This document shows positions 34,016-45,151 of a stretch of 64,000 nucleotides of DNA, piece after piece. The notes under the pieces are model-generated. The model did not search any database. It was not told where the DNA came from and saw only the letters and a program-made list of their open reading frames with translations. The stretch's first letter is position 1; each line of letters opens with the position of its first letter. The translations under genes were made by a program, and so were the position numbers. This DNA is from Protula sp. h YS-2021 (lineage: Eukaryota > Annelida > Polychaeta > Sabellida > Serpulidae), in the NCBI GenBank assembly GCA_949752745.1, contig OX457026.1:78485256-78549255 (forward strand), read 5' to 3'.

Positions 34016-36092
34016 TGAATATTCTTATAAAATTAGAGCGATTGTTACAGGAGTGGGTAATGGTGCTGGGTAGTGAGCAGTGAATTTCGGTACGCTTGAC
34101 AAGAATGTAAACGAAACGCGTAGTGATGAGTTCTTTGGGTTTGGAAAAGTATTTATATCCATTACAAACACACTAATCCCATCTATGGCCATTGTAACAC
34201 TAAAACTCAAAATTATTACGCCTTAGTAATCTTTTCAAGTCTTGGATACAGTACGGTATTACATAACCGAACATGTGTTGCGTGGCAACTTGTGTTACGT
34301 AGCGTAAAGTGTTTCGTCACTTAGCCCTCGTCTCCTGTGGATATGAGAAGCTGTATACGAGGTTAGAGAACATGAAAAACAATTCATTCCTTTATATGGG
34401 AACAAGCATTATAATCCTGGAAGGAATAAATACATTGTCAGGAATGCCCATTTTAAGGAATGTAATGACTACACTACCATATCTTAAAATAAACACTTTA
34501 CACACACATGAAATGGTGAGAACACTCGTTGAAATATTAACCATTAGTCGGTGTTTTATCTAAAATTACAATTGATGACCCGAGAACCTAACAACTCAGA
34601 AGTGTTTGTTTGCAGGACATAAAAAGTAGAGCAAGGAGCTACTTTGATTTTGATATAGTTTTAGAAGCCTTTTGTCCTGGAGTCGGATTTTAATAACGAC
34701 TTCTCGTCACAGCAGAAATAATTGCTCTGATTAGATTCGGATTTTTTACACGTAACTGCCACGCTATTTTTCCCATGAATGTTCTTTAATAATGCATGGG
34801 AATTTTCAATACCTATACCTTACTGAGTCCCCACGACGGGGAAAGTTGTTTCCTTCTGGTTCCTTTGTTCATTGTAAACCACTGCAGTGCCACCCAATTT
34901 TTCATTTTGGACCAAATATGAAATTGTTCTTTCTTGTCGTTCAATTTCCGTTTTAAATTTAAAAATGGAAAATCGATTCGATTTTCAATTTTCCATTTTG
35001 GATTTGAAATGAAATATTGAAAGGACGAAATGTACACGGAACGTGATTAGAAGACCCATCACTGCCAAATTACAACCAGATTTAATATGACGATTTAACA
35101 AAAGTCTCTAAATGAACTCTAATTATTTAAGTCTTCAGAATACTTGTTTTTTGTTGATTCAAGTGAAATTTTCGCTACTCGGTTTCAAAAACGATACTGT
35201 TTCACACTTACCCTGTCCAAGTATGGCTATGAATTCGGTGCACACATGCACACAGCCCCTAGTTTTAAGCAGGATGGAATGTTGTGAAGTAAAATTTTTA
35301 TCTATGACCAAAAGAACGATATGACTATAAATTCAATGCATTTCTCCGTATGTGTGTATGTTTGAACTTTTCTTTCAATGAATTTTATGTTGTCCTATTG
35401 ACATTAAAATCAACAACCACCTGCTTAAATAAGAAAATGCTGGCAGCAGCAAAACCATATTTTGCTCCCACTAGGAGGGGGAGGGCGCTTAGTGTCCTAT
35501 GTGTTTTCATACGGATCCAAAATATGCAGATAAAGGGAATTCATTTTGAGGAGATACGCGGTACGTTAGCACCCCCCGCCCCTTTCCTAGGATTTCACTT
35601 TTCTACAAGCACTCATTTTTATCATATACCCTCGTAATCTTTGTACTGCTTGGGTGAAACTCTTCTTAGCTTGTGGGCTCAAAGTGAATGTACATTTAAG
35701 TGCTATTTTTGACTGAGTACATCTATCTCGTATCAACTTGTGAATAGTTAAATGTTATTACGTATCACTGGAACCGAACTGTTTCATACATGCACATGGA
35801 CTCTCTCTCTCTCTCCTTCTTTTGTGATTAGAAACATTATTACAAAAGCAACGCCTTGGTTTAGGATAGTCCTATTATATTTTATGCCAATCCAGTAGTT
35901 CACTGACTTCAAATTCTGGGAATGAGTTTAACAGAATAAGAAACAGCCAAGGTTAAAGGATGAATCAGCAAATTTTCATAACTACGCATTTGTTGTTATA
36001 AAATGAACCAGTAGCACTCATAAACAAATAGCTGTTAATGTTTATATGTCATTTCAGAAAATGACTGCGTGAAGTGAAGTTGCCGGATTTAG
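34016..36092. other. intergenic; one 38-bp imperfect palindrome
   Basis: AT-rich with no recognisable coding sequence. At 34962-34999 AAAATGGAAAATCGATT is followed by its near complement, forming a hairpin. A (CT)n run lies at 35801-35815. Confidence 0.5.
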
Positions 36093-36146
36093 TTCAAGAC
36101 ACAAAGCAACAAAAATAGTGTCAGAGCGACCCACCCAACACAAACT

Positions 36147-36375
36147 ATGTGTGAATGGGACATAAACAAACTGACACCTCAGGGTGCGTTCAACCAGGAG
36201 GGCCTTCGGCGACTGGCCAGGAATAGAAGGCATGTCCACCGAAGCATGATTAACGTGCAGGCTGATCAGGATTACCTCGTATATGATCGAAATGGATTAC
36301 CTCCTTGTCTCCCCTCGGATGAATGGATTTTACACCCGCAGTTTATGCCTGAAATCAGAGCTATGAGATTACAAG
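36147..36375 (+). CDS. probable upstream exon of the NLR gene (unrecognised N-terminal region)
   Basis: An ATG at 36147 opens 76 complete codons ending in …FMPEIRAMRLQ plus one base. It is followed by a good donor (ACAAG|GTGAAT, exon end 36375). The leftover single base matches the two bases needed by the acceptor at 41691, so splicing gives GAC (Asp) and continues in frame into the NACHT exon. The peptide (MCEWDINKLTPQGAFNQEGL, VHRSMINVQADQDYLVYDRN, LPSDEWILHPQF) has mixed composition typical of real protein, but I do not recognise a domain. The frame is open upstream to 36093, so the exon may start earlier. Only the phase match and proximity link it to the NLR. Confidence 0.45.
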
Positions 36376-36451
36376 GTGAATGTACTTATGTTTTCATCTG
36401 TCCCTTAATCCGTTTGAAAGCGTTTGTGTAACAACTATCTTCAAAATCCAC

Positions 36452-36487
36452 TATATATATATATATATATCTTTGTGTGTGTGTGTT
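36452..36487. repeat. (TA)n / (TG)n microsatellite
   Basis: Short TA run (36452-36470) followed by a GT run. Confidence 0.85.
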
Positions 36488-36499
36488 TAGTTTATGTTA

Positions 36500-37190
36500 C
36501 TTGACGTAGGAAGAGGAAATTTGGCTCACAGATATAGGATGATGAGATGCCATGAAATCCGCATTTTTTTATATTCACCTTTAAGATAAACTTAAGTTGA
36601 GGTCACAGTATATATTTACCTCAACGCATTTTCCAGACAACTCTTCATAAAATGTTTGTCCTAGGAAGAGACATTTGGCAAATACATAGAGCGTAATGAG
36701 TCCTCGTGAAAACCGCATTGTTTAGCTTTACCTCCCAGGTTAAGGGCAAGATATGGTCACAATATTTTTAAACCCTTATTTATCACGAAAACTGGCTAGA
36801 AATAGTGCTAAAATCCTCGTTCGAACACCTACAGAGTTCAGTACAGAGGAACCTCGAGATCTGACTCGCGACTTTCAGGGTCAAGGTAAAAGGTCAAGTG
36901 GCCTTTGCAAATCGAAAAGCGTTAAAGACCGATATACTGTTATCTCTACATATAGATATAGAGCGATTATGAGCTTATTTTCGACCCTTTAAGCCTATTA
37001 GACGTTAAGAGGTATCTCGGGTACCTTGACCTCCCCGGTTATGGTCAAGGTAAAAAACGGAAGTTGATCCCTATCTCGAAAACGGTTGGAAATAGAGCGA
37101 TTTTGAGCTTACCTTCGGCCCTATGGGCTTAAAGGGCGTCATGTAAGAGGTGCCTCAGTGATCTTGACCTCCTCAGTCATGGTTAATCCT
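36500..37190. repeat. degenerate repeat region with ~134 bp and ~165 bp modules
   Basis: AGGAAGAGRNATTTGGC with a following ATAGRG…TGATGAG-like block appears at about 36510 and 36664. ATAGAGCGATTNTGAGCTTA with …GGTNCCTTGACCTCCYCGGT appears at 36958 and 37092. Related AAATTTGGCACAGAGATAGA sequence also sits at 6036-6060. No coding potential. Confidence 0.5.
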
Positions 37191-37539
37191 GAAATTTAAG
37201 GCTTCAGAATCGCATTTTTGTGGCCCCCAAGTGTATTTTATGCTATTCGGTAGTGAAAACGGTCTAGTTAAACCAGCATTAGACAAAGAAGAAAAAGTCT
37301 TGTTTCTCATTCCAATGGTTTTAAAAATAGATCCGAACGGCGATCTTTTTTGTTTCTTAAAAAAAAAACTACCAAGCCAGAACAGACTTTTCTATTTTTG
37401 ATAATTTCTGTTACCCGACATTTCAAAATAATTCTTGTTTCGTTTATTTTTTCGCAAAATGTGATACATTGGTTTCAAAAAATGTCAGTATGACAGTAAC
37501 TAGTATGGACATGTCGCCGGATCAGCATCAGGTTTTGGT

Positions 37540-38060
37540 TGATTATGGAAGTCCAAACAACGTCTACCTGTCAGCTTTGGAGAGGTCTAATTAATGTTGC
37601 TTAAAGGTGGCAAAGAGAAGTCAAAACAACACCCCAACGTTGTATAGACGTCGGGAGAGAGACGTTGCATAGACGTCGGTAAAACTTTAGTCTACAGACT
37701 GACAATGATGAGGTGTCGAGCTCACACCTTCAAAATATCCCCACCCTTGGGTGATACGTTAAGATAGGATATACATGAAGTCAATTTTTATTAGAATTTT
37801 TCAAAGTGACCCAACATGGCTTCCGTTTCGGCTGAGCGATATCCTTATTGTGACCCCTACGCCTATACAACATACAGAATTCCACGTCTATGTAATGTCA
37901 ATTTCCCGGCATCTATTTAACGCTGCCCCAAAGACGTTGATTAGACGCCAGAGAAAGTTGGGTTTTGGTTGCGACCAAAAGCAACGTCTAAACAACGTGG
38001 CTTATCCAACGTCTATTCAACCTTATGTTAAAGACGTTGATTAAACGTAAATCTATGGTG
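37540..38060. repeat. AACGTC/GACGTT-rich inverted repeat region
   Basis: Variants of CAACGTCTA(T/A)NCAAC and its complement GACGTTG(A/C)ATAGACG recur at 37558, 37640-37680, 37930-37955 and 37980-38050, in both orientations. This suggests a foldback or MITE-type element with short palindromic units; ends not defined. Confidence 0.45.
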
Positions 38061-38143
38061 GCGACAAATCACAGCGAAATTACAACCAGATTTAATGTTT
38101 CAATTGGTCGCAATCTGAAATCGATTTTGAATGGACGTCATCA

Positions 38144-38187
38144 ACATCATGATCATCTTCATGATCATGATGATGATGATGATGATG

Positions 38188-38222
<35 letters not shown>

Positions 38223-38262
38223 GATCATCATCATGATCATCACCATCATCATCATCAGTTTA
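38144..38262. repeat. (CAT/GAT)n microsatellite
   Basis: Mixed CAT/GAT triplets over about 120 bp, with internal GATCATGATCAT palindromic steps. Confidence 0.9.
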
Positions 38263-38288
38263 AGAAATATATGCCACAACTAATAGTG

Positions 38289-38341
38289 ACAGTAGTAGTA
38301 GTGGTGTTAGTAGTAGTAGTGGTAGTAGTAGCAGTAGAGTG

Positions 38342-38372
<31 letters not shown>

Positions 38373-38390
38373 CACAACCACTACTACTAC

Positions 38391-38465
<75 letters not shown>
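38289..38465. repeat. (AGT)n / (CTA)n complementary microsatellite
   Basis: AGT-type triplets (38289-38338), then CTA triplets (38342-38390), then AGT triplets (38391-38465). Adjacent blocks are complementary and would form a long hairpin. Confidence 0.95.
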
Positions 38466-41100
38466 AGGTAGCAGGGCATTTTAATCATTGTCATCCCTGT
38501 CATCGGAAGAGCAGATAGCTATGCACATATCAAGTGCTACCACACACACCTTCAAAACTATGGATTGTCACGTTCAAATAAATGCTACACTAATATATCT
38601 CCATGTAGTTTAAATGCAATCTTAAGCTCCGCTTTAAAAGGTCTACTCTGGTCAGAGACCCATAAATATTTTACTCTCTTCAAATTATATCAAATCCACT
38701 TAAAACTCTCAATTAACTGACGATAATTTCGGTCATATTGAATTAGAAGTGCTTCTTATTGATTTAAGTATAGTTTTATTTGACTGAGAAGGATCTCAAT
38801 AAGAAAGAAATTAGTTTTTTTATTTATGTAGAAATGTACGGATGGAGCGAATTAACTGATTGATTGGGAAAGTGCCTGAAGATACAATGAAACACAGGAT
38901 CACCACTTTTAATGAATGCCGTTTTACATTACAGTTCTTGCTAGCTGTTATTGAATTTCAGTTAGACTATCTTTAAAAAGAAGCTTTTCACGAATGCCTG
39001 AATACACAAATTGCCTGTAACAGAAATATCTAATTAATTTTAGCCATTTTTTTTTCATTATCTCCAAACAGGCCTGTTTGAACACTTTTGAATAATTAGA
39101 TAATATGTGTTACATATTTCATTTCAAAGATTTGGCATTTACAAGCATATATTAGGAATATTAGGAAAATAAGAACACCTTCGCTTCAGTTTCCTTCAAA
39201 TTCAGTCCACAAATTTTGACAGAGTCAAGTATCCCACACTTCATTGTTGGCAAAATAAGAAACGCCTGTGAAAGCATAAATGTTTTGCGAGCTGTGTTTT
39301 CTTTTTTACTATAATTTGTTGATTAATTTTCAGTAAATGCAAAAATAAAATTGTTGTCACAATGCCTTTAATAAACCACATATCAGGAAGAACCCCTATC
39401 GGTCCCTGTTCAATTATTCCGAAAGGCTAATTGACAACCTTGACTTTTTTATATTTACATGTTTTGCAAGGCCATTATGGTGTGGTTATTTTAAGTATCA
39501 GGTGTTTTCGGGAATTTTCCTCACAAGCAAATGACTCACACCACATGTCTCACTTGGAATCAAGTGGTTTTTTCTTCTTTTTCTTTTATCATGGTCTATG
39601 CGTTTTTCTTTTTTTTTTTCTTATTTCCTCTGAAATCGCCCCGCAGACAAACTTCTGTCAGGTGGTTTAAGACAGGAAAACCAAACTTGGCATTCGTATA
39701 TAGGGTGAGGAAAACTCGCAAAAAATGAGCAGATTGTTGAACCTGACCTTCATTGTTAAGGTCTAAAGGCAAAAGGCAAAAAGATTTGATTTTCAAGTCT
39801 TTTTTTTTTTTTAGAGCAGCCAATTTGAGCTGATTTCTGGACAGAAACGTCGACATTTTACATGTATCTCGGTGACCCTGAACTGTTATTTAACTAGTTT
39901 CAAATCTAAGTGGGATCTTTCCGGCAAAGAATAATTGAATCCGCTCTAGTTTAAAGTTTCGATTCTTAGTCCACTAATATTCCCCAAGTGCCCGATGATA
40001 TAGTGAGTGGTGTCCTGAAACGAGGCCTGGCATAAAAAAATGATTATGAAACAGTTTTAGTTATATCTGCAGTAATTTTCAGTTTTAAGAAAATTCATCA
40101 GTAACACTAATTGACACTAGGCATTGAATACACGACGATTGTTGCATTGAGTGATGTGTTAAATGCCATGTTAAATGCTACGTTGAATCACGTCAAAACA
40201 GACACTATTGCTGTCGCTTATTTACCGCCGACATCTCTACCAAATGATACAATAAGGTGGGAAAAAATTAATAATTGGCATAAGTCATTCGATTTTTGGT
40301 CAATTGAAAGCAAATTGATTTTCGACATTAATCATCAATCATTTCCACAACATCAGCGTTATATTTATCATAAGAAACACTAAAAAAATACGAGTCATAT
40401 AAATGATATCAATCTTATAATAACATTTGACATATCAACACTTTTCTTTCACCCATAGTTATGAATTCAGTTATTGTCTTTTTAACGTTTTGACCGGACC
40501 TACTCGTAATTTCGTCGACAGTCCTCTCCCGTGTTTGTACGCGAGAAAAAAAAAAACAAACAAACAAACAAAGAAGCTCGCTATTTTTTTCTCTTCAAAG
40601 TGGTTTTGTCAATGACGTCACTTGATTACCGTTTATTTACTGTAAATACATGCCTGTCAATCATCGGATGACCGTGAGCTTGCGCAGAGGCGTTGCTTGA
40701 AATCACGTGAATTTTTTTTTTTATTTTGGGCATTATACATATATTTGTCCGTCTTTTCAAGTGGAGTGGCCTTTAGGTCCGGGTTCACCCACCACTCCGC
40801 TCCACCTTTCACGTCCTACGTGACCTAATATTTCTACGTGACTTCGGTAACCTTGAAGTCATAAATCACAGCCACACACACACACAAAGAGCTGCACTCT
40901 GGCATATTTCAAACAACGCTTATAAAACCATCTGCAATGATACGCACCTCTATGTTGTGGGCGTTGTTCACTCGGTGCCTGCTTCGGCTTTAAACTTAGA
41001 AATGACGCAATTCTTTCCTAATTGCCCTTCTTCTGACACTTGAAATTCGAGCAGTAAAACACAGATTATCGGGTTGGGAGAAACAGTGTTTGAGAGTGTT
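38466..41100. other. intronic/intergenic, no supported feature
   Basis: AT-rich DNA with short open frames (for example 40111-40383) lacking recognisable domains. Confidence 0.5.
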
Positions 41101-41175
41101 TGAGAGGGTTGTGGGGGGGGGGGGGGGGGTATCACTTCAGACTGCATTCGGTGCGCATTCCAAAGAACATGCGAA

Positions 41176-41620
41176 AACTGCACTCCGCTTTTGGTTTAAA
41201 AAGGGTGTATTAATTAAAACTTAGTACTCCATGTTAAGGGGTCGTTTCAAAACTCATCCTATGCTTTTTAAAGGGCTTACAAGACTGAAACGGAGGAAGA
41301 TGTGCAAAGTTGTAGTATCTTATTTCACCGGGGGGGATGGAAGTGGGGGTGGGGGGTTATATAGTGCATGTTACCATGTATGTCCAAAAACGTTGAGAAG
41401 AACGGATAGAGGGAGCAGAGGCTGCCAAGGCGGAGTGTCTATTCCGTAAAAAAGCGGGAGATAATTTTCATTCAGTACTCTGCGTTTCCAACAGTAGGCG
41501 GGGTTTTTTTGTTTTGTTTTTTTTGGAACTGCACTCCGCTTTTAATTAAAAAAGGATGTATTATTTCAAACTTAGCACTACATGTTTAGGGGTCGTTTTA
41601 AAAAGTTATGAACACACATG
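41176..41620 (+). repeat. pair of ~100-bp repeats, 351 bp apart, upstream of the NLR exon
   Basis: AACTGCACTCCGCTTTTRRT, TTAAAAARGRTGTATTA and ACATGTT(A/T)AGGGGTCGTTT occur at 41176-41280 and again at 41527-41620. The second copy runs to within 80 bp of the splice acceptor. Confidence 0.75.
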
Positions 41621-41690
41621 GTAACCAATCTGTACATGAGTTACTCTTCCCCCCCCCCCCCTGACCTATTTTTTTCACTAACTGTTGCAG

Positions 41691-44600
41691 ACTACGCTGA
41701 GGAGATGAAGCGACAATTAATTTGCCGCATGGAAAGAAGCACCCCTATCCCCGGAGAAGACATCATACACGTGAACCTGGCTGATCCAGAGGTCACAGTA
41801 GATCCAGACTTTCTGGCTTTCCAATTGGACGAATCGAGTGAATTGCACGAGCCTTCTTATACACTTTGTCAAAAGCAGCGATTTGAAGAGATTTTAGTGA
41901 AGGGAGTGTGCAGTTCCCAAACCCCGGAAATTGACGACACCTTCCTGAAGCAGCCCGAACGCCGGATGTGTTCCCTTGTTTTGGTCAGTGCTGGCGGTGG
42001 GTTAGGGAAATCCACACAGTTAATGAAGATGGCGCTCGATTCGTACAGTGGCAAAAGTGACATACTGGCCCATTACGAGCTTGTTTTGTATGTCCCTATC
42101 ACGGGCATAAGCAGCAGGCATAAAACCTTTGTTGACATTCTCCTGGAAACTGAAGTGTTTTCAAAATACTACAGGACAGAACCAGGGGAGGTAGAGCGGA
42201 TACAACACTTCCTGGACAGTTTTCAAAATTCAAATAAAGTGTTGATTCTCTTAGATGGATGCGGGAAAGAGTCAATCAAGAATAAGGTTATCGGACATAT
42301 AATCAACGGTCGAAAAGGCTACTTTCCAAGATCCACCGTGGTCCTCGCTGGGCGGCCATTTTGGATCAAGAACCTGCAATGCAAGCGCGCAGCAGATATG
42401 AAAGTTGACATTGCAGGAATCACGGACGACAGTGTGTCAAAATTGTTTGAAAATATCCTCAAGTCAAGAGAAAATGCCAACCAACTGCATGACATATGCA
42501 GGCAATTCTTCTTTGATTCGACGATGTTGAGGACGCCACTTTTCGCCATTCTCAGCTGCTATATTTTCCAAGCCCATAAAGCCAAGGAGATCGATGTATG
42601 CCAGCATTCAAAGCCAACCACTGTCACTGAGCTGATTAACACAATTTTGCGAGTCTTCTTAAAAATTATGCCCCAGAAGGCCTTTGGTGAAATGGAGCCA
42701 TTCGAAGTAGGATTCAAAAGATCCCCTCTACTAGACAGCGAGACAGGGATCCCGCCAAATCTACGACGGTTTTTGCATGCCTTAGCTCATATGAGTTTTA
42801 ACGGTATTAAAGCTGGTGTTCATCAGTTTGGGAAAGAGGAACTTGAAGCTGTATATTTAACACCAGAAGAAGTGTGTGCGTTTGGATTACTTGTGTGTGT
42901 GTCTGGAGACACTCGGACCGGAAGCTGCAAGGACGATATCCGGTTTGCCTTTCGAAGCACCATGTTTCAAGAATACATGGCGGCTCTATACATGTCCAAG
43001 GACCTATCGACTGTTGATGAACTACCTGTGATTTGTGAGCAAAATCAAAGAAAGAAAAGCGATGACATGGGTTATGGTAGCCTGAGTAGCATCGGTAGTA
43101 CTGAATTCAACAAGCCGGTTAAAAGAACAGCGTGTGTTATCAGACAGCTGAAAAGGATGTTCACGCCGCGCCCACGTGAAACCGGTTCAAAGTATACCTT
43201 GGGGAAAGCAAGAACTGCAGAAGAACATTCAATGGATGAACCCTGTTCTCTTATGGGGATGAAAACCAAATCCTGTACGGATTTGACGATATCCCGAAGA
43301 AGGCACTTACCACAGGAACACGATGAGTGCCAGTGTGGCGGTAATAGCTGTGATTCTGAGGGCACTAAGTGTCTGTATGACATGTTGAACCCGTTCCAGA
43401 ACTGTGTCATGTTTGCGTGTGGGATGAACCCCGAGTTTACCCGGAAACTACTGAACACATTCGGCAGGTACGTACAGGCAAAAGTCTGTCAGAACAATAG
43501 TGATAAGTTCGACGTTGGGTTTGAAGCAGCACTTTATTGTGAATCCTCCGACAGCTCCCTAACTACTGATTTTTATGACTACTTTATCCATTTACGGGGA
43601 CGAGTCGGGACAAATATTCAGTTTCCAACGCCCTATGACGAACTGGTCACATCCAGCTTGGCATTTAGTCTCTCCCACGACCAAGTGTTGGTTCTGTTGC
43701 ATATGTGGTATCGTTTAGATTTAAAAAAATCACAATATTCTGCCCTGATTGGTGGAAATATTGTGAGATCAGGACAAACATTTCTGGAAATGAACGATCC
43801 GTGTTTATTCGAAGTATACCTCCTACATCGCTACACGTTTGAAAACATCACAGAACTCATTATAACGGGTAACTACTTCCCGAACTTCAAGCACATAGCG
43901 AGGTCCTTTCCAAAATTAAAGATTCTGAAGTTTGACTCTGTCAATATGCCGTCCATGAAGCACTATCGATTTCTTGATAAAGATTCAAGCGCAATGGAAC
44001 TTGATGCAGGTGGCTGCAACAATCTTGAAGAACTGGTGATAAGGAAATGTCGAGCCTCGTTCCCACTACTGGAGCATCTCCAACAGTTTCTGAGATTAAG
44101 TGGCGGACAGAATGTCAGGGCGCTTCAGCTGATTGGTCTCAAGTGTGACAGCTGTGCCGATCAGCTGTGCGATGTTCTGGCGCGCTTTTCCAGGCTTGAG
44201 TCCATTCATTTACGCGACAGCGGCCTGGGATATCACGATTTTACTGATAGTCCGAAATCGGTGTCATCGACACTTGCGAAGTTTGCTTGTCTTCAAGATA
44301 TTGACCTTTCGGAGAATGATATTAGTATTTGCATATCACCATTGATGCATTTATTGGGCCAGTCAAAAAGCCGGTTGACGTCATTGGAATTATCCAGGTG
44401 CGGAATCAAATCCGAACAGTTTGTTCATTTCAGTGAAAAACTGAGATTTTTCCCTTCTCTGAAGCACCTTGGCATCAGTGAAAATCAAGTGGGAGAAAGT
44501 GGTCAAGAAATTATAAAATCTCTCAAACATAACCGCAGCATTCGCTCCCTAAATTTAAACAGATGCGCACTAAAACCCGACCATTTCCAAGCCATGGCGT

Positions 44601-45151
44601 TTTACGTCACACAACTGACGTCTTTGGAATCCCTCGACGTGTCGGATAACTGCCTTGGTTCTGCCACCGAACACTTCTTGGCGTGTTTGCCCCGAGAACT
44701 GGTGTGGATAAATATGCGGCGATGCGACATTAAGATGTCTTATTTTCGCCACGGTATTCGCGACAGTCTCGTTGGCCTACGACGATTACAAACTCTAGAT
44801 TTACAAGAGAATGATTTACAAGACAGTCTCGATGACCTTGTTCGAGGACTGCAAGGGTCACAAGTTCAGTACCTAAATGTTCGCAAATGTCGATTACGCC
44901 CGAAAGATTTCTGTGCGGCGGCCGCCATGTTGCCAAAGCTGAGACAATTGCGAGAAATCGTCATTGGTTTCAACACGATGTGTCACGGTTCTGAGGATTC
45001 ACGGGCAAAGCTTGTGAAATATCTGAGACAAAATGAAACCCTTGTCAAAGTTGTGAGCTGTGGCATGCATGGTGAGCATTTTAACCAGTCACAAATGAGC
45101 AAATTACGAAACGGTGGAAAGGTGCAAGTCATTAACTTTAGACGACAGTAA
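41691..45151 (+). CDS. NACHT-LRR (NLR) receptor, large terminal exon
   Basis: About 1,153 codons uninterrupted to TAA at 45149-45151. The open frame reaches back to an ATG at 41618, but those 24 codons are poly-Pro and cross a strong acceptor (41690), so I start at the exon. Numbering from that ATG, the P-loop is AGGGLGKST (125-133), Walker B NKVLILLDGCG (206-216) and the sensor-like block VVLAGRPFW (241-249). A helical/winged-helix region follows to about 470. Residues 470-600 are a basic, Cys-containing linker. Ribonuclease-inhibitor-type leucine-rich repeats fill about 730-1150 (for example LTSLELSRCGIKSEQF, IRSLNLNRCALKPDHF, LESLDVSDNCLG, LQTLDLQENDLQ). Family role: intracellular ligand-sensing ATPase in innate immunity or cell-death signalling. 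No death, CARD or PYD domain is in this exon. The ligand is unknown. Confidence 0.9.

Larger units (their letters stand above)
36376..41690 (+). other. candidate intron of the NLR gene (5.3 kb)
   Basis: The donor GTGAAT is at 36376. The acceptor is strong: CACTAAC branch-like sequence and a T-rich tract ending TGTTGCAG at 41690. The interior holds simple repeats, a ~134 bp degenerate repeat and a ~350 bp-spaced duplication, with no other recognisable coding sequence. Confidence 0.45.

Noticed and set aside
38025..38393. 122-codon frame with poly-His, poly-Asp and poly-Tyr
   Set aside because: Pure triplet-repeat translation.
40111..40383. 90-codon open frame in the NLR intron
   Set aside because: No recognisable domain and no matching splice sites in phase that I could find.
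41618..41690. ATG at 41618 as the NLR start
   Set aside because: The 24 codons before the acceptor are poly-C derived and cross a clear branch-point/pyrimidine-tract/CAG signal, so they are more likely intron.
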